From: Parachitinimonas caeni
GTDB taxonomy: Bacteria > Pseudomonadota > Gammaproteobacteria > Burkholderiales > Chitinimonadaceae
Direction of reading: 5' to 3'
DNA length: 37,180 nt
Assembly: GCF_030129945.1 (NCBI RefSeq)
Contig: NZ_JARRAF010000041.1
Location: 1-37,180, forward strand
The position numbers and the translations under genes are program-made. The notes under the pieces were generated by a model, which did no database searches, had not been told where the DNA came from, and saw only the letters and a program-made list of their open reading frames with translations. This document shows, one piece after another, positions 1 through 7,233 of this stretch. Within the stretch, counting starts at the first letter, position 1. The number at the start of each line of letters is the position of its first letter.

Positions 1-277
1 AGGGCCGGACGGAGGCATGGTAGCGGTGGTAGTCGCCTTCACGGCCGATCTGGGCGAAGCGGGTGACGTGGCCGCAGATCTGGCGTTCGCTGCCATCCTG
101 CAGTTCGATGTCGAGCGAGACCGGATGGCCGAGCAGCGCTTCGAAGTTGATGTCGGGTTTCTTCGACAGGACTTCGATCTCGGCCTCGAACACGGTGGAG
201 AGCGCATCGCGCAGGGTCATGCTGCGGAACAAGAGGGCGTCATCGCCCAGCGGGGTGTGGAGGCGGAGGGGGCGCAT
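1..277 (-). CDS. vgrG: VgrG (TssI) spike protein, 5' part only
   Basis: This is the N-terminal 92 codons of a VgrG protein; the rest lies beyond the left edge. VgrG trimers form the spike that caps the Hcp tube and carries effectors out of the cell. Translating the minus strand from the ATG at 277 gives MRPLRLHTPLGDDALLFRSM, followed by a region with TLRDALSTVFEAEIEVLS, FEALLGHPV and HVTRFAQIGREGDYHRYHA. This is the usual VgrG/gp27-like start (LLFR.M..rE.LS..FE.E..LLS...LLG..VTRF...G). An in-frame stop lies just upstream, so this ATG is the first possible start. It begins 9 bases after the stop of the exported-protein gene upstream, with only a weak GAG-type ribosome site, so translation may be coupled. 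Any C-terminal effector domain cannot be seen. Confidence 0.9.
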   Translation of the reverse strand, partial: MRPLRLHTPLGDDALLFRSMTLRDALSTVFEAEIEVLSKKPDINFEALLGHPVSLDIELQDGSERQICGHVTRFAQIGREGDYHRYHASVRP

Positions 278-286
278 GCAAATATC

Positions 287-982
287 TCAGGGTAAACGTT
301 GAATACTGAATACGTAGGGGTTATCGCCGCTGATGGCTTGCAGCTGCCAGCCACCTGGCTGGGTGACTCCACGGCCATTGCGAAGTACCAGTTCACTGGC
401 AACAAACTGATCGTCTTGCTTGCCTGGCGAAACGGTAAGCAGGACTGCTCGATCAGGCTCGTAGCGGATGGCGCTGCACGCGGCGAACCAACCCGTGTAC
501 TGCCATGCCCGGCCGGCCCGACGATCAAACAGCACAATGCTGCGCAGGCGCTGAAATTTTCCGGTATTGCCTAGCCCGACCAAATTGGCTTCCAGACAAA
601 GCTGGCCGTTGTCCCAGCGGTATATGCCCGCTGTTTCAAGATCCAGTTCGCCAGGGCGCTGCGCGAGCTTTCCGGGTAGATTCAGGGTTTGTATGGGCAG
701 CTTGCGGCCTGCAACGCGCCAACCCTCGGTCTCGCTCCAGCGGGCATCCAATGCTTGACTGGAGGACTCATTCACCCAGCGAAAACCAACAGGCTTATCG
801 GGTTTGGCTTCGACAAACTGGGGTTCGAAGCGGCCAGAAATATTGGATAGAGGTAAGGCTTTGGCGCTCTGCGACCGGTAAAAGGCGTCGTAGGAGTCAA
901 AACGGGTGGCGCTGTCAGCGGCCAGCAGACTGCTGGAGCCCTGCAAGCAAAATATCGGCAACAGCAGCCAGCGTGAGGTCAT
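287..982 (-). CDS. Predicted exported protein, candidate T6SS immunity protein
   Basis: A protein of 231 residues with no family I recognise. It begins MTSRWLLLPIFCLQGSSSLL and then AAD, a short signal peptide with a hydrophobic core and probable cleavage near LAA, so it should act in the periplasm. The mature part is soluble-looking and rich in Trp and Arg, with no membrane segment. Its ATG overlaps the stop of the upstream gene (ATGA at 979-982), and vgrG starts 9 bases after its own stop. Lying between a predicted peptidoglycan-hydrolase effector and vgrG, it fits the position and cell location of an immunity protein that protects against a cell-wall effector. That role is inferred from context only; it could instead be an exported accessory protein or a second effector. 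Confidence 0.6.
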   Translation of the reverse strand: MTSRWLLLPIFCLQGSSSLLAADSATRFDSYDAFYRSQSAKALPLSNISGRFEPQFVEAKPDKPVGFRWVNESSSQALDARWSETEGWRVAGRKLPIQTLNLPGKLAQRPGELDLETAGIYRWDNGQLCLEANLVGLGNTGKFQRLRSIVLFDRRAGRAWQYTGWFAACSAIRYEPDRAVLLTVSPGKQDDQFVASELVLRNGRGVTQPGGWQLQAISGDNPYVFSIQRLP

Positions 983-1719
983 TTCCAGGCTTTCCCTGAA
1001 ACTGCTTTCAGATAATCGTCCGGGTGCTTCCAGAAGACGGTCTGTCCCCAGGCAGCAGTCGAAATATAGACGGTGTCGTAACGGCCTCGCTCACGGCCAT
1101 TGACGAGCTTTCCGTGCTTGTCGGGTACTTGCCAGTAGGTAATCCCTGCTTTGGCGCTTTCCTTGACATCGAAAATATTGTGCTCGGGTTGGTCAAACTT
1201 GATGCCGGCTTTCACCTTGGGGTGATTGGTGTAATTGGACTTGAGATCTTTACCATCCCAGAAATAAGCCCCGTTCGAGTAGTCGGTGCCGATGTTCTCA
1301 ATGGCATTCCGCGCACCCTGCAGGGCACGACGCATGCCGGGATCGGCCCAACGGGTTTCGGGTTTGGCCTTCGACAACAGCTTGAAGCGGGCGTTGCCAT
1401 CTACGGCCGCGTAGGCAAAGGTCGGGTCTGCCTCCAGATAAGCTTTGATCTTGGTATGTCCGGTTGCCTTGGCGCGACGGACCAGCACCTGGGCAATCGC
1501 CGTCAGTTCTTCAATCGGAGATTCAACCGATGCTTCGCCATAGGCCACCGCAGCCAGCAGCACGGTATCGGCATCGAAGTCCGGCATGGGCTGTGTGGCC
1601 TGATCGGGCTTGGCTCCCGGATCGGTGTGTGCGGCACGGGAGGTGGTCTGTATGGTCGGCGCGGAAGCGGCTGTATCGGGCGACAAGCCTACGGGGCCGG
1701 GGGTGCGTTGATTTGCCAT
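979..1719 (-). CDS. Candidate T6SS peptidoglycan-hydrolase effector (SleB-like motif)
   Basis: A protein of 246 residues without a signal peptide. Residues 1-47 are a Pro/Thr/Ala-rich, probably disordered leader. Residues 50-83 (LLAAVAYGEASVESPIEE, then a helix with AQVLVRRA) resemble the start of SleB/CwlJ-type cell-wall hydrolase domains, which have a YGEA motif with a catalytic Glu followed by a helix ending in xxNR. Here the candidate Glu is E62. A later SNGAYFWDG segment (148-156) occupies the place of the GATHF/Y motif of that family. The gene begins 12 bases after tagJ and overlaps the exported-protein gene by 4 bases, all upstream of vgrG. No good ribosome site precedes the ATG, so it may be translated by coupling to tagJ. 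Peptidoglycan hydrolysis is inferred from motif similarity; a lytic transglycosylase or muramidase activity is the likeliest form. Confidence 0.62.
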   Translation of the reverse strand: MANQRTPGPVGLSPDTAASAPTIQTTSRAAHTDPGAKPDQATQPMPDFDADTVLLAAVAYGEASVESPIEELTAIAQVLVRRAKATGHTKIKAYLEADPTFAYAAVDGNARFKLLSKAKPETRWADPGMRRALQGARNAIENIGTDYSNGAYFWDGKDLKSNYTNHPKVKAGIKFDQPEHNIFDVKESAKAGITYWQVPDKHGKLVNGRERGRYDTVYISTAAWGQTVFWKHPDDYLKAVSGKAWK

Positions 1720-1731
1720 GATCGGTTGTGC

Positions 1732-2526
1732 TTATACATTCAGGCGGATTTCCCGCACATCCAGCAAGGCGAGTTCGGTGCTGTCAGTAGCCAGGAGCTT
1801 TTGCCCAAGTCCCAGCCAGAGATCGTGGGGGGCTGGTTGCCAGTCGGTCTTGCGGCAGAGTGCCAGACGACGGTCATCTGCCAGCTCGGAGCCAGGATAA
1901 CGGGCGGGGAGCAAGGCACCGGATTCGATGCCGTTGGCAAATTGCAATACAGCAGGCAGCCACAGAACATCGCGCAGATCAACAGGCGCTTCAATTTTTA
2001 CCGACTTGAGCTGTTCGAAGGCGACCCAGTGGTAGCGGTTATTCATGAAGACTTCGAGCACAGGCCCCAACCGGCTGTCGGCATCGGCAATCCATTCGAA
2101 AGGCACGCCGTCGATTTCGCCGGCGACCGCTGGCGCAGTCTCAAACGCCGTTTCGCGCAGCGCGGCAGCGCTGTCTGCCTTGTGATGGGCCAGGTCATGG
2201 ATTGATTGGACCAGTTGCTGCAGCCAGGGTAGCGGCTCGCCCCACAGGGCAGGGGGGTGCTGACCGGCGAATACCGCGGCACGATCTGTCTCGCAGCGAA
2301 TGGCGTCGCGATAGATCGCTGCCAGTGCCAAGCATGCCGGATCGAGTTCGGCGGCTGCATCCAGCTGGGCAGTAGCACGCTGCCATTGCCCGAGTACGGC
2401 TAACAGCTGAAACATGAAAACCCTGGCGGGGGCATCATCAGGCGCCTGACGGATGCGGCTGGTCAGTGCCGCCAAGGCGTCATCGGGGCGGCCTTCTTTC
2501 AGCAGGGCAAGGGCTTGGTCTGTCAT
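1732..2526 (-). CDS. tagJ: TagJ / ImpE-family T6SS accessory protein
   Basis: A protein of 264 residues matching the ImpE/SciE/TagJ family. The N-terminal half is TPR-like (LLKEGRPDDALAALTSRIRQ, then RVFMFQLLAVLGQWQRA and a second helix pair with AAELDP). The C-terminal half has the family's GVPFEWIADADSRLGPVLEV and YHWVAFEQLKSV segments and a GxELxDDR-like stretch. In Pseudomonas aeruginosa H1-T6SS, TagJ binds the N-terminal part of TssB and is linked to ClpV-driven sheath recycling. Its place after hcp matches that locus. The gene lies about 190 bases downstream of hcp, beyond a strong hairpin, so it is probably expressed at a lower level than hcp. The start at 2526 is preceded by a weak GAGAT ribosome site. 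Confidence 0.93.
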   Translation of the reverse strand: MTDQALALLKEGRPDDALAALTSRIRQAPDDAPARVFMFQLLAVLGQWQRATAQLDAAAELDPACLALAAIYRDAIRCETDRAAVFAGQHPPALWGEPLPWLQQLVQSIHDLAHHKADSAAALRETAFETAPAVAGEIDGVPFEWIADADSRLGPVLEVFMNNRYHWVAFEQLKSVKIEAPVDLRDVLWLPAVLQFANGIESGALLPARYPGSELADDRRLALCRKTDWQPAPHDLWLGLGQKLLATDSTELALLDVREIRLNV

Positions 2527-2632
2527 GAGTGATCTCTAGGCAATGAGGTAGAAGGCAACGTGGTTAGCAAGCTGAGAAATAATCTGGTTTGCAGCGATGC
2601 CTGCGCAGCAGGCTAACAACGGTGTCCGCAGT

Positions 2633-2668
2633 GTTCAATCTGGGGTGGCGAACCACCCCAGATTGAAC
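2633..2668 (-). terminator. Strong hairpin between hcp and tagJ
   Basis: A perfect 16-bp inverted repeat (arms 2633-2648 and 2653-2668) with a 4-base loop, CGAA on the plus strand and TTCG on the minus. It lies 52 bases after the hcp stop codon in the leftward transcript. No T-run follows, so it is more likely a partial terminator or a 3'-end stabiliser of hcp mRNA than a classical Rho-independent terminator. Confidence 0.65.
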
Positions 2669-2719
2669 CCAGAACAGGCAGAAGCCGATGACTTTGCCAA
2701 GGCAAAGCCATCGCAAACA

Positions 2720-3208
2720 TTAAACCTGCTTGTTGGCCTTGATGTCCCAACCGGACTTGACCTTGCCACCTTGAGCGGCGCCGTCTTTGCCCTGTGGTTG
2801 GTATTCGATCTCAACCTTCGAGAACGACAGACCAACGGTCTCCACTACACGCTGGCCGTCTGCGTTGCTGCCGCCGGCAGTCACGGAGGTAACCATAACG
2901 TCGGTCATGATGACCTTGAAGTAGTCGAGAGGGGTGTTACCGGCCTTGCGAACGGTCAGCTCGGCCTTGGGCAGGTGCTTGCCCGAGAAGCAGTGCTGAA
3001 TCAGGATTGGCGAGGACTTGTCGATGAAGTGGGTAAAGGTAACGTCTTCAACGCTGATCTTGCCCGAACCACCACCTGTACCGGTGTGCATCGAGGAACC
3101 TTGAGCCATACCCCAGTTGAAAGACAGCACTTCAATTTCGTTGCTGTGTGCTGCGTCGATCGATTCGCCTTGTACGCCTTCGATCTTCAGAAAGATATCA
3201 CTTGCCAT
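2720..3208 (-). CDS. hcp: Hcp (TssD) T6SS tube protein
   Basis: A protein of 162 residues of the Hcp1 family, which stacks as hexameric rings to form the inner tube inside the contractile sheath and is secreted. It starts MASDIFLKIEGVQGESIDAA and contains IEVLSFNWGMAQ, KISVEDVTFTHFIDKSSP and LPKAELTVRKAGNTPLDYFK, all standard Hcp segments. Length and start are typical, and a strong AAGGAGAG ribosome site precedes the ATG. About 175 bases separate it from tssC, enough for its own promoter, and a 16-bp hairpin follows it; both fit the high hcp expression usual in T6SS loci. It is a plain Hcp with no fused effector domain. Confidence 0.97.
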   Translation of the reverse strand: MASDIFLKIEGVQGESIDAAHSNEIEVLSFNWGMAQGSSMHTGTGGGSGKISVEDVTFTHFIDKSSPILIQHCFSGKHLPKAELTVRKAGNTPLDYFKVIMTDVMVTSVTAGGSNADGQRVVETVGLSFSKVEIEYQPQGKDGAAQGGKVKSGWDIKANKQV

Positions 3209-3382
3209 TGCTGCGCTCTCCTTTCGGTGTTTGAGAGATTTCGGGTGTTACTGACTACATAAAAACAACTAAGCGTCCAGGTGACCGCGCAGCCATGCGC
3301 TTGACTTTCGTCTGGCGGCACGGACCTGGTGCTTCCTGGCGAGCCGGAGCGCCGGCACGCACAAGCTGGGCTGGAAGGGTTC

Positions 3383-4879
3383 TTACGAACCGGATTCCTT
3401 GAGTGAAGGCAGCTTGGAGACCAAGCGCAGCGAAACTGTCAGGCCCTCCAGCTGATAATGCGGGCGCAAGAAGAACTTGGCGCTGTAATAGCCAGGGTTG
3501 TCGGCGATTTCTTCTACCACTACCTCGGCGGATGCCAGCGGGCGCTCAGCCTTGACTGACTCGGACGAGTTGGCAGGATCACCATCGACGTAATTGAGAA
3601 TCCAGTCGTTCAGCCAGCGCTGCATGTCGTCCCGCTCTTTGAACGAGCCGATCTTGTCGCGCACGATGCACTTCAGGTAGTGAGCAAAGCGACAGACAGC
3701 AAACAGATAAGGCAGGCGTGCTGCCAGCTGAGCGTTTGCCGTGGCGTCCGGATCGTAGTATTCGGCGGGCTTCTGCAAAGACTGGGCGCCAATGAACGCG
3801 GCCACATCGGAATTCTTGCGATGCAGCAGCGGCATGAAACCATTTTTGGCCAGCTCTGCCTCGCGACGATCGGAAATGGCGATTTCCGTCGGGCACTTCA
3901 GATCAACGCCACCGTCATCGGACGGGAAGGTATGGCAGGGCAGGTTCTCGACGATACCGCCTGATTCCACGCCACGAATGCGGGTACACCAGCCGTAGTA
4001 CTTGAACGAACGGTTGATGTTGACGGCCATGGCGTACGCCGAGTTGGCCCATGAGTAGCGCTCGTGGGCGGCGCCTGCGGTGTCTTCCTCGAAGGCAAAC
4101 TCATCAACAGGGTTGGTCTCGGCACCATACGGCAGGCGCGCCAGGAAACGAGGCATGGCCAAGCCGACATAACGCGAGTCCTCGGAATCTCGCAACGACC
4201 GCCAGGCAGCGTATTCCGGAGTCTGGAAGATCTTGGTCAGATCGCGCGGGTTGGCCAGCTCCTGCCAGCTTTCCATCTGCATGACCGAGGGCGAGGACGC
4301 GGCCAGGAACGGACAATGCGAGGCTGCGGCGGTTTTGGCGATTTCGCGCAGCAGTTCAACATCCATCGGGCTATGGTCGAAGTAGTAGTCGCCGACCAGA
4401 CAGCCAAAGGGCTCGCCACCAAACTGGCCGTATTCTTCTTCATAGACGCGCTTGAAAAAAGGGCTTTGATCCCAGGCAATGCCCTTGAACCGGCGCAGAT
4501 TGCGATGCAGCTCGGTCTTTGAAACGTTCATGACCTTGATCTTCAACATCTCGTCCGTTTCGGTATTGGTGACGAGATAGTGCAGACCACGCCATGCCGA
4601 CTCCAGTTGCTGGAATTCGGGATGATGCAGAATCAGGTTGATCTGGGCTGAGAGTTTGCGATCCAGCTCGGCGATGATGGCTTCGATGGTCTTGATGGCA
4701 TCGTTGCCGATCAGCTTGGTCTTTTCCAGTGCCTGGGCTGCCAGAGTACGAACTGCTTGCTCGACAGCGCTTTTGGCTTCGTCCGACTTGGGGCGGAATT
4801 CCTTCTGCAGCAGCTGTGACAGCTCACTGTCGTTTTCTAATGCCGCGCCCTGTGTCTGATTAAATAATTGTGTGCTCAT
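3383..4879 (-). CDS. tssC: TssC (VipB) contractile sheath large subunit
   Basis: A protein of 498 residues, the usual length for TssC. With TssB it forms the cytoplasmic sheath whose contraction fires the Hcp tube. The N-terminal helix (LLQKEFRPKSDEAKSAVEQA) is the region recognised by ClpV in characterised VipB proteins. Diagnostic segments follow: FQQLESAWRGLHYLV, GEPFGCLVGDYYFDHSP, FLARLPYG, and FEEDTAGAAHERYSWANSAYA. The C-terminal part (YYSAKFFLRPHYQLEGLTVS) is the conserved sheath-handshake region. A GGAGG ribosome site precedes the ATG. The gene follows tssB by 26 bases and is co-transcribed with it. Confidence 0.98.
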   Translation of the reverse strand: MSTQLFNQTQGAALENDSELSQLLQKEFRPKSDEAKSAVEQAVRTLAAQALEKTKLIGNDAIKTIEAIIAELDRKLSAQINLILHHPEFQQLESAWRGLHYLVTNTETDEMLKIKVMNVSKTELHRNLRRFKGIAWDQSPFFKRVYEEEYGQFGGEPFGCLVGDYYFDHSPMDVELLREIAKTAAASHCPFLAASSPSVMQMESWQELANPRDLTKIFQTPEYAAWRSLRDSEDSRYVGLAMPRFLARLPYGAETNPVDEFAFEEDTAGAAHERYSWANSAYAMAVNINRSFKYYGWCTRIRGVESGGIVENLPCHTFPSDDGGVDLKCPTEIAISDRREAELAKNGFMPLLHRKNSDVAAFIGAQSLQKPAEYYDPDATANAQLAARLPYLFAVCRFAHYLKCIVRDKIGSFKERDDMQRWLNDWILNYVDGDPANSSESVKAERPLASAEVVVEEIADNPGYYSAKFFLRPHYQLEGLTVSLRLVSKLPSLKESGS

Positions 4880-4905
4880 ATGCGCTCCTCCAATCAGTCA
4901 GTCGA

Positions 4906-5472
4906 TCATTCGTCAGCAGGTTTGTCCGATGCCTTGTCAGCAACCGGGGCGGACGAAGTGGCCTGATTGGGCTGGGATCCAAGCGTGGATAGCAGACTGG
5001 GGTCGTTAAGAACTTTATTGATCAGGTTCTCCGCGCCGGTTTTGCCATCCATATAGGTCAGCAGGTTGGACAGTTGCTGGCGGGCTTCCAGCAGTTCACG
5101 CAAAGGCTCGACCTGACGGGCCACTGCGCCCGGCGTGAAGTCATCCATGCTGTTGAACGTGATATCAACGTTCAGGTTGGTCCCGTCATTGGTCAGGACG
5201 TTATCAACCGAGAAGGCTACCCGAGGCTTGATCGACTTCATGCGGGCATCAAAGTTGTCGATATCCACTTCGAGGAACTTCCGGTCTGCCAGGGCGGGCA
5301 GTGGCTCTGCCGGCTTGCCGGAAAGATCGGACAGAACGCCCATGACAAAGGGAAGCTGGATCTTGCGGTCGGAGCCGTAAACTTCTACGTCGTACTCAAT
5401 CTGCACCCGAGGAGCCCGGTTGCGTGCTACGAATTTTTGGCCGCTGTCGCGTTTGACGATACTTTTCGCCAT
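4906..5472 (-). CDS. tssB: TssB (VipA) contractile sheath small subunit
   Basis: A protein of 188 residues that pairs with TssC in the sheath. It contains SGQKFVARNRAPRVQIEYDV, then YGSDRKIQLPFVMGVLSDLSG, and the conserved VDNVLTNDGTNLNVDITFNSMDDFTPGAVA region (split here by eye into its standard pieces). The N-terminal QKFVARNRAPRVQIEYDVE stretch closely resembles TssB1 of the P. aeruginosa H1 system, consistent with the nearby tagJ, whose product binds the TssB N-terminus in that system. The C-terminal 20 residues are Ala/Asp/Lys-rich and probably flexible. An AGGAA ribosome site lies about 6 bases before the ATG. The 105-base upstream gap to tssA is AT-rich and may carry a promoter. Confidence 0.97.
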   Translation of the reverse strand: MAKSIVKRDSGQKFVARNRAPRVQIEYDVEVYGSDRKIQLPFVMGVLSDLSGKPAEPLPALADRKFLEVDIDNFDARMKSIKPRVAFSVDNVLTNDGTNLNVDITFNSMDDFTPGAVARQVEPLRELLEARQQLSNLLTYMDGKTGAENLINKVLNDPSLLSTLGSQPNQATSSAPVADKASDKPADE

Positions 5473-5544
5473 TTCGGTTCCTGTTCTAAGGTATTGATTA
5501 AATAACCACTTTTGTGGATTGACTGGAATGCACTAATTTAAATT

Positions 5545-5559
5545 ACCAAAACCATGCCA
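5545..5559 (-). promoter_or_regulatory. Weak sigma-54-like promoter motif before tssB
   Basis: On the minus strand the gap between tssA and tssB contains TGGCATGGTTTTGGT. The -24 half (TGGCAt) is good; the -12 half reads TGGT instead of TTGC. Its position about 75 bases upstream of the tssB ATG is reasonable. Sigma-54 control of T6SS sheath and hcp genes is known in other bacteria, but this match is imperfect. Confidence 0.2.
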
Positions 5560-5577
5560 AACAAATTTCAAAACCAC

Positions 5578-6609
5578 TTAGCGGTTCAATCCAGCCAGTG
5601 ATTCGATCTGAGAGATGCTATCCGGCGTCAGCTCCTTGATGATTTCGACGAAGTTCATCGACATCAGCTTCTGCGCACGCCGCAGCAGCAGCGGCGCCGG
5701 ATTGCTCGGCTCATTCGTCTCAATGTAGCGGCAAATCAGATCCAGAGTCCGTATGACATCTTCACGGCTTGCGATGGTGCCGGGTGCGCTGACGGCGGGC
5801 TTGGTAGCGACCACCCCGGCAGTTGGCAATCCGCCCTCATCAGCATCTACAGCGGCTCCGGTTTCAGCCTGGCCGCCGGTGGCGTCATCCAGAACCTTGC
5901 GCAGGGCGCGCAAAGTGTCTACGAGTGGCGCAAGCTCAAGGCCATAGGCGGACTGGTCTGCAAGGAATGATTCAATTTGCCGGCAGCATTCAAAAGCACG
6001 GCGGACTTTTTCGGCAGCCGCTTTGGTCGCGTCGAGTTCTTCGGCAAACAGGCGGGTCAGGGTCGAACCATCCATACCTGGCTCGTCATCCGAGGCCGGC
6101 AGGCGTCCCAGCATGACTTCAACATCCCTTACCCTGGCTTCGCCAATTGCGCGGGAACGCACCAGCGCAGCTTTACGCAAATCGCCTACAACGGCTGAGG
6201 TGCTGGTCAGGGCCGCCAGAGAGGACAGACGCATAGTGACGTCATCCCCTTCTTCAATCTCAGGGTGGACACTGTCCCAAAAGCGGCAGAGTAGCCCGGT
6301 TGTCAATTCCAGACCGTCAACGAATCCCGAAAGACCATCAAGCCGACACGCCGAGCGCACATACAGCATGGCGACCCGCAGATCCTTGCTGCGCTCCAGC
6401 AGATTGACCGACAAATCGCGGACCTTGCGCCAGTCCGGCTCGGATGCTTTAACAACCACATCGCCAAACTGTTGCTCAGGCTGCTCGGCGGCAAGCTGTT
6501 CCAACTCCATGAAGTCTGGTTCATATTCAAGGTTGGGGCCGCTGGGAGAGGCAGCATCCACAGGGCTTAACAGGCGTTCGATTTCAGGATTGCTTGCACT
6601 GAATTCCAT
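5578..6609 (-). CDS. tssA: TssA (ImpA-family) baseplate/cap protein
   Basis: A protein of 343 residues from the ATG at 6609. It has the N-terminal ImpA domain: IERLLSPVDAASPSGPNLEY, then PDFMELEQLA, followed by PDWRKVRDLSVNLLERSKDL and LRVAMLYVRSACRLDGLSGF. TssA proteins act in T6SS baseplate assembly and sheath elongation. The length is close to the short TssA1 class of P. aeruginosa. The C-terminal ending (SREDVIRTLDLICRYIETNE, then PLLLRRAQKLMSMNFVEIIK) is the typical TssA1-like C-terminal domain. Upstream in-frame ATGs exist at 6624, 6630 and 6663, but 6609 matches the family start and has a GGGA ribosome site. It is the first gene of the leftward operon. Confidence 0.95.
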   Translation of the reverse strand: MEFSASNPEIERLLSPVDAASPSGPNLEYEPDFMELEQLAAEQPEQQFGDVVVKASEPDWRKVRDLSVNLLERSKDLRVAMLYVRSACRLDGLSGFVDGLELTTGLLCRFWDSVHPEIEEGDDVTMRLSSLAALTSTSAVVGDLRKAALVRSRAIGEARVRDVEVMLGRLPASDDEPGMDGSTLTRLFAEELDATKAAAEKVRRAFECCRQIESFLADQSAYGLELAPLVDTLRALRKVLDDATGGQAETGAAVDADEGGLPTAGVVATKPAVSAPGTIASREDVIRTLDLICRYIETNEPSNPAPLLLRRAQKLMSMNFVEIIKELTPDSISQIESLAGLNR

Positions 6610-6779
6610 GTTTGATGGTCCCATTGTCATGAGGCGCGATGCTAGATGAATTCTTAGGCCCAATCAACAGTCATAATTATGTTGATATTATTGTTCGGCA
6701 AAGTCGTTCATCGCATTAGAATATACTAATGTAGCAGTTCTTGTGAGGGCTTGTTTGCCCCGTGTATGATTCCAAGCTG

Positions 6780-6796
6780 TTGGCATGAAGCGGGCT
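6780..6796 (+). promoter_or_regulatory. Possible sigma-54 promoter for the rightward T6SS operon
   Basis: The sequence TTGGCATGAAGCGGGCT matches the sigma-54 consensus YTGGCACGRNNNTTGCW at 11 of 14 defined positions, with the required 10-base spacing between the GG and GC cores. It lies 98 bases before the small ORF and about 440 bases before tssJ, in the region that diverges from tssA. This is a match by eye only. Confidence 0.28.
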
Positions 6797-6893
6797 GTCT
6801 GGTGCGCTTGTCAATGCTGCCGGAAGTGCCTGGTCTGATGCAGGGATCCCAAGGGATGGTGTATTGTGGCCGGGTTGAAAGCCGTATAGGGTA

Positions 6894-7118
6894 ATGATTC
6901 CGGGGGAGTGCGTGGAAATACGTGGTGCCAGGGTCAGTGTGCAGGAAGTAGAGAAGCGGCTGAGTAGTCCGATACTCATAGCCTATGACAATAGCAATAA
7001 AAAGCGCATTAGTTATACCCCGGCAACCGGTGAGTTCGAAGTGGTTCTCGGGGGAATTGTCGGACGATTTCGGGCTATGGAAGAGGCATTGCAGGCATAT
7101 AATGATAGTGCTATCTGA
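6894..7118 (+). CDS. Small hypothetical protein upstream of tssJ
   Basis: A 74-codon ORF from the ATG at 6894 (an in-frame GTG at 6912 is an alternative start). I do not recognise the protein. It contains SPILIAYDNSNKKRISYTPA followed by TGEFEVVLGGIVGRFRAMEE, a composition that looks like a real, folded, soluble protein rather than a chance ORF; there is no signal peptide or membrane segment. Ribosome sites are poor: AGGG is only 2 bases from the ATG, and GGGGGAG is 3 bases from the GTG. It lies between the divergent tssA and the tssJ-to-tssG genes and ends 115 bases before tssJ, so it would be the first gene of the rightward operon. It could be a small regulator or accessory subunit, but no function can be assigned. 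Confidence 0.45.
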   Translation: MIPGECVEIRGARVSVQEVEKRLSSPILIAYDNSNKKRISYTPATGEFEVVLGGIVGRFRAMEEALQAYNDSAI

Positions 7119-7233
7119 AGAAATTGTTCGACAAAATCATCTATCTCAATTTAAATCATCACTTTTATTTGGGTCATCAGCACGTAATATCTTGCGTGGC
7201 AAGATGGCTGAATCACAGGAGTCAAATCAAGTC

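Noticed and set aside
1024-2205. 393-residue plus-strand ORF across the effector and tagJ genes
   Set aside because: Antisense to genes with clear family or motif support; no family resemblance of its own.
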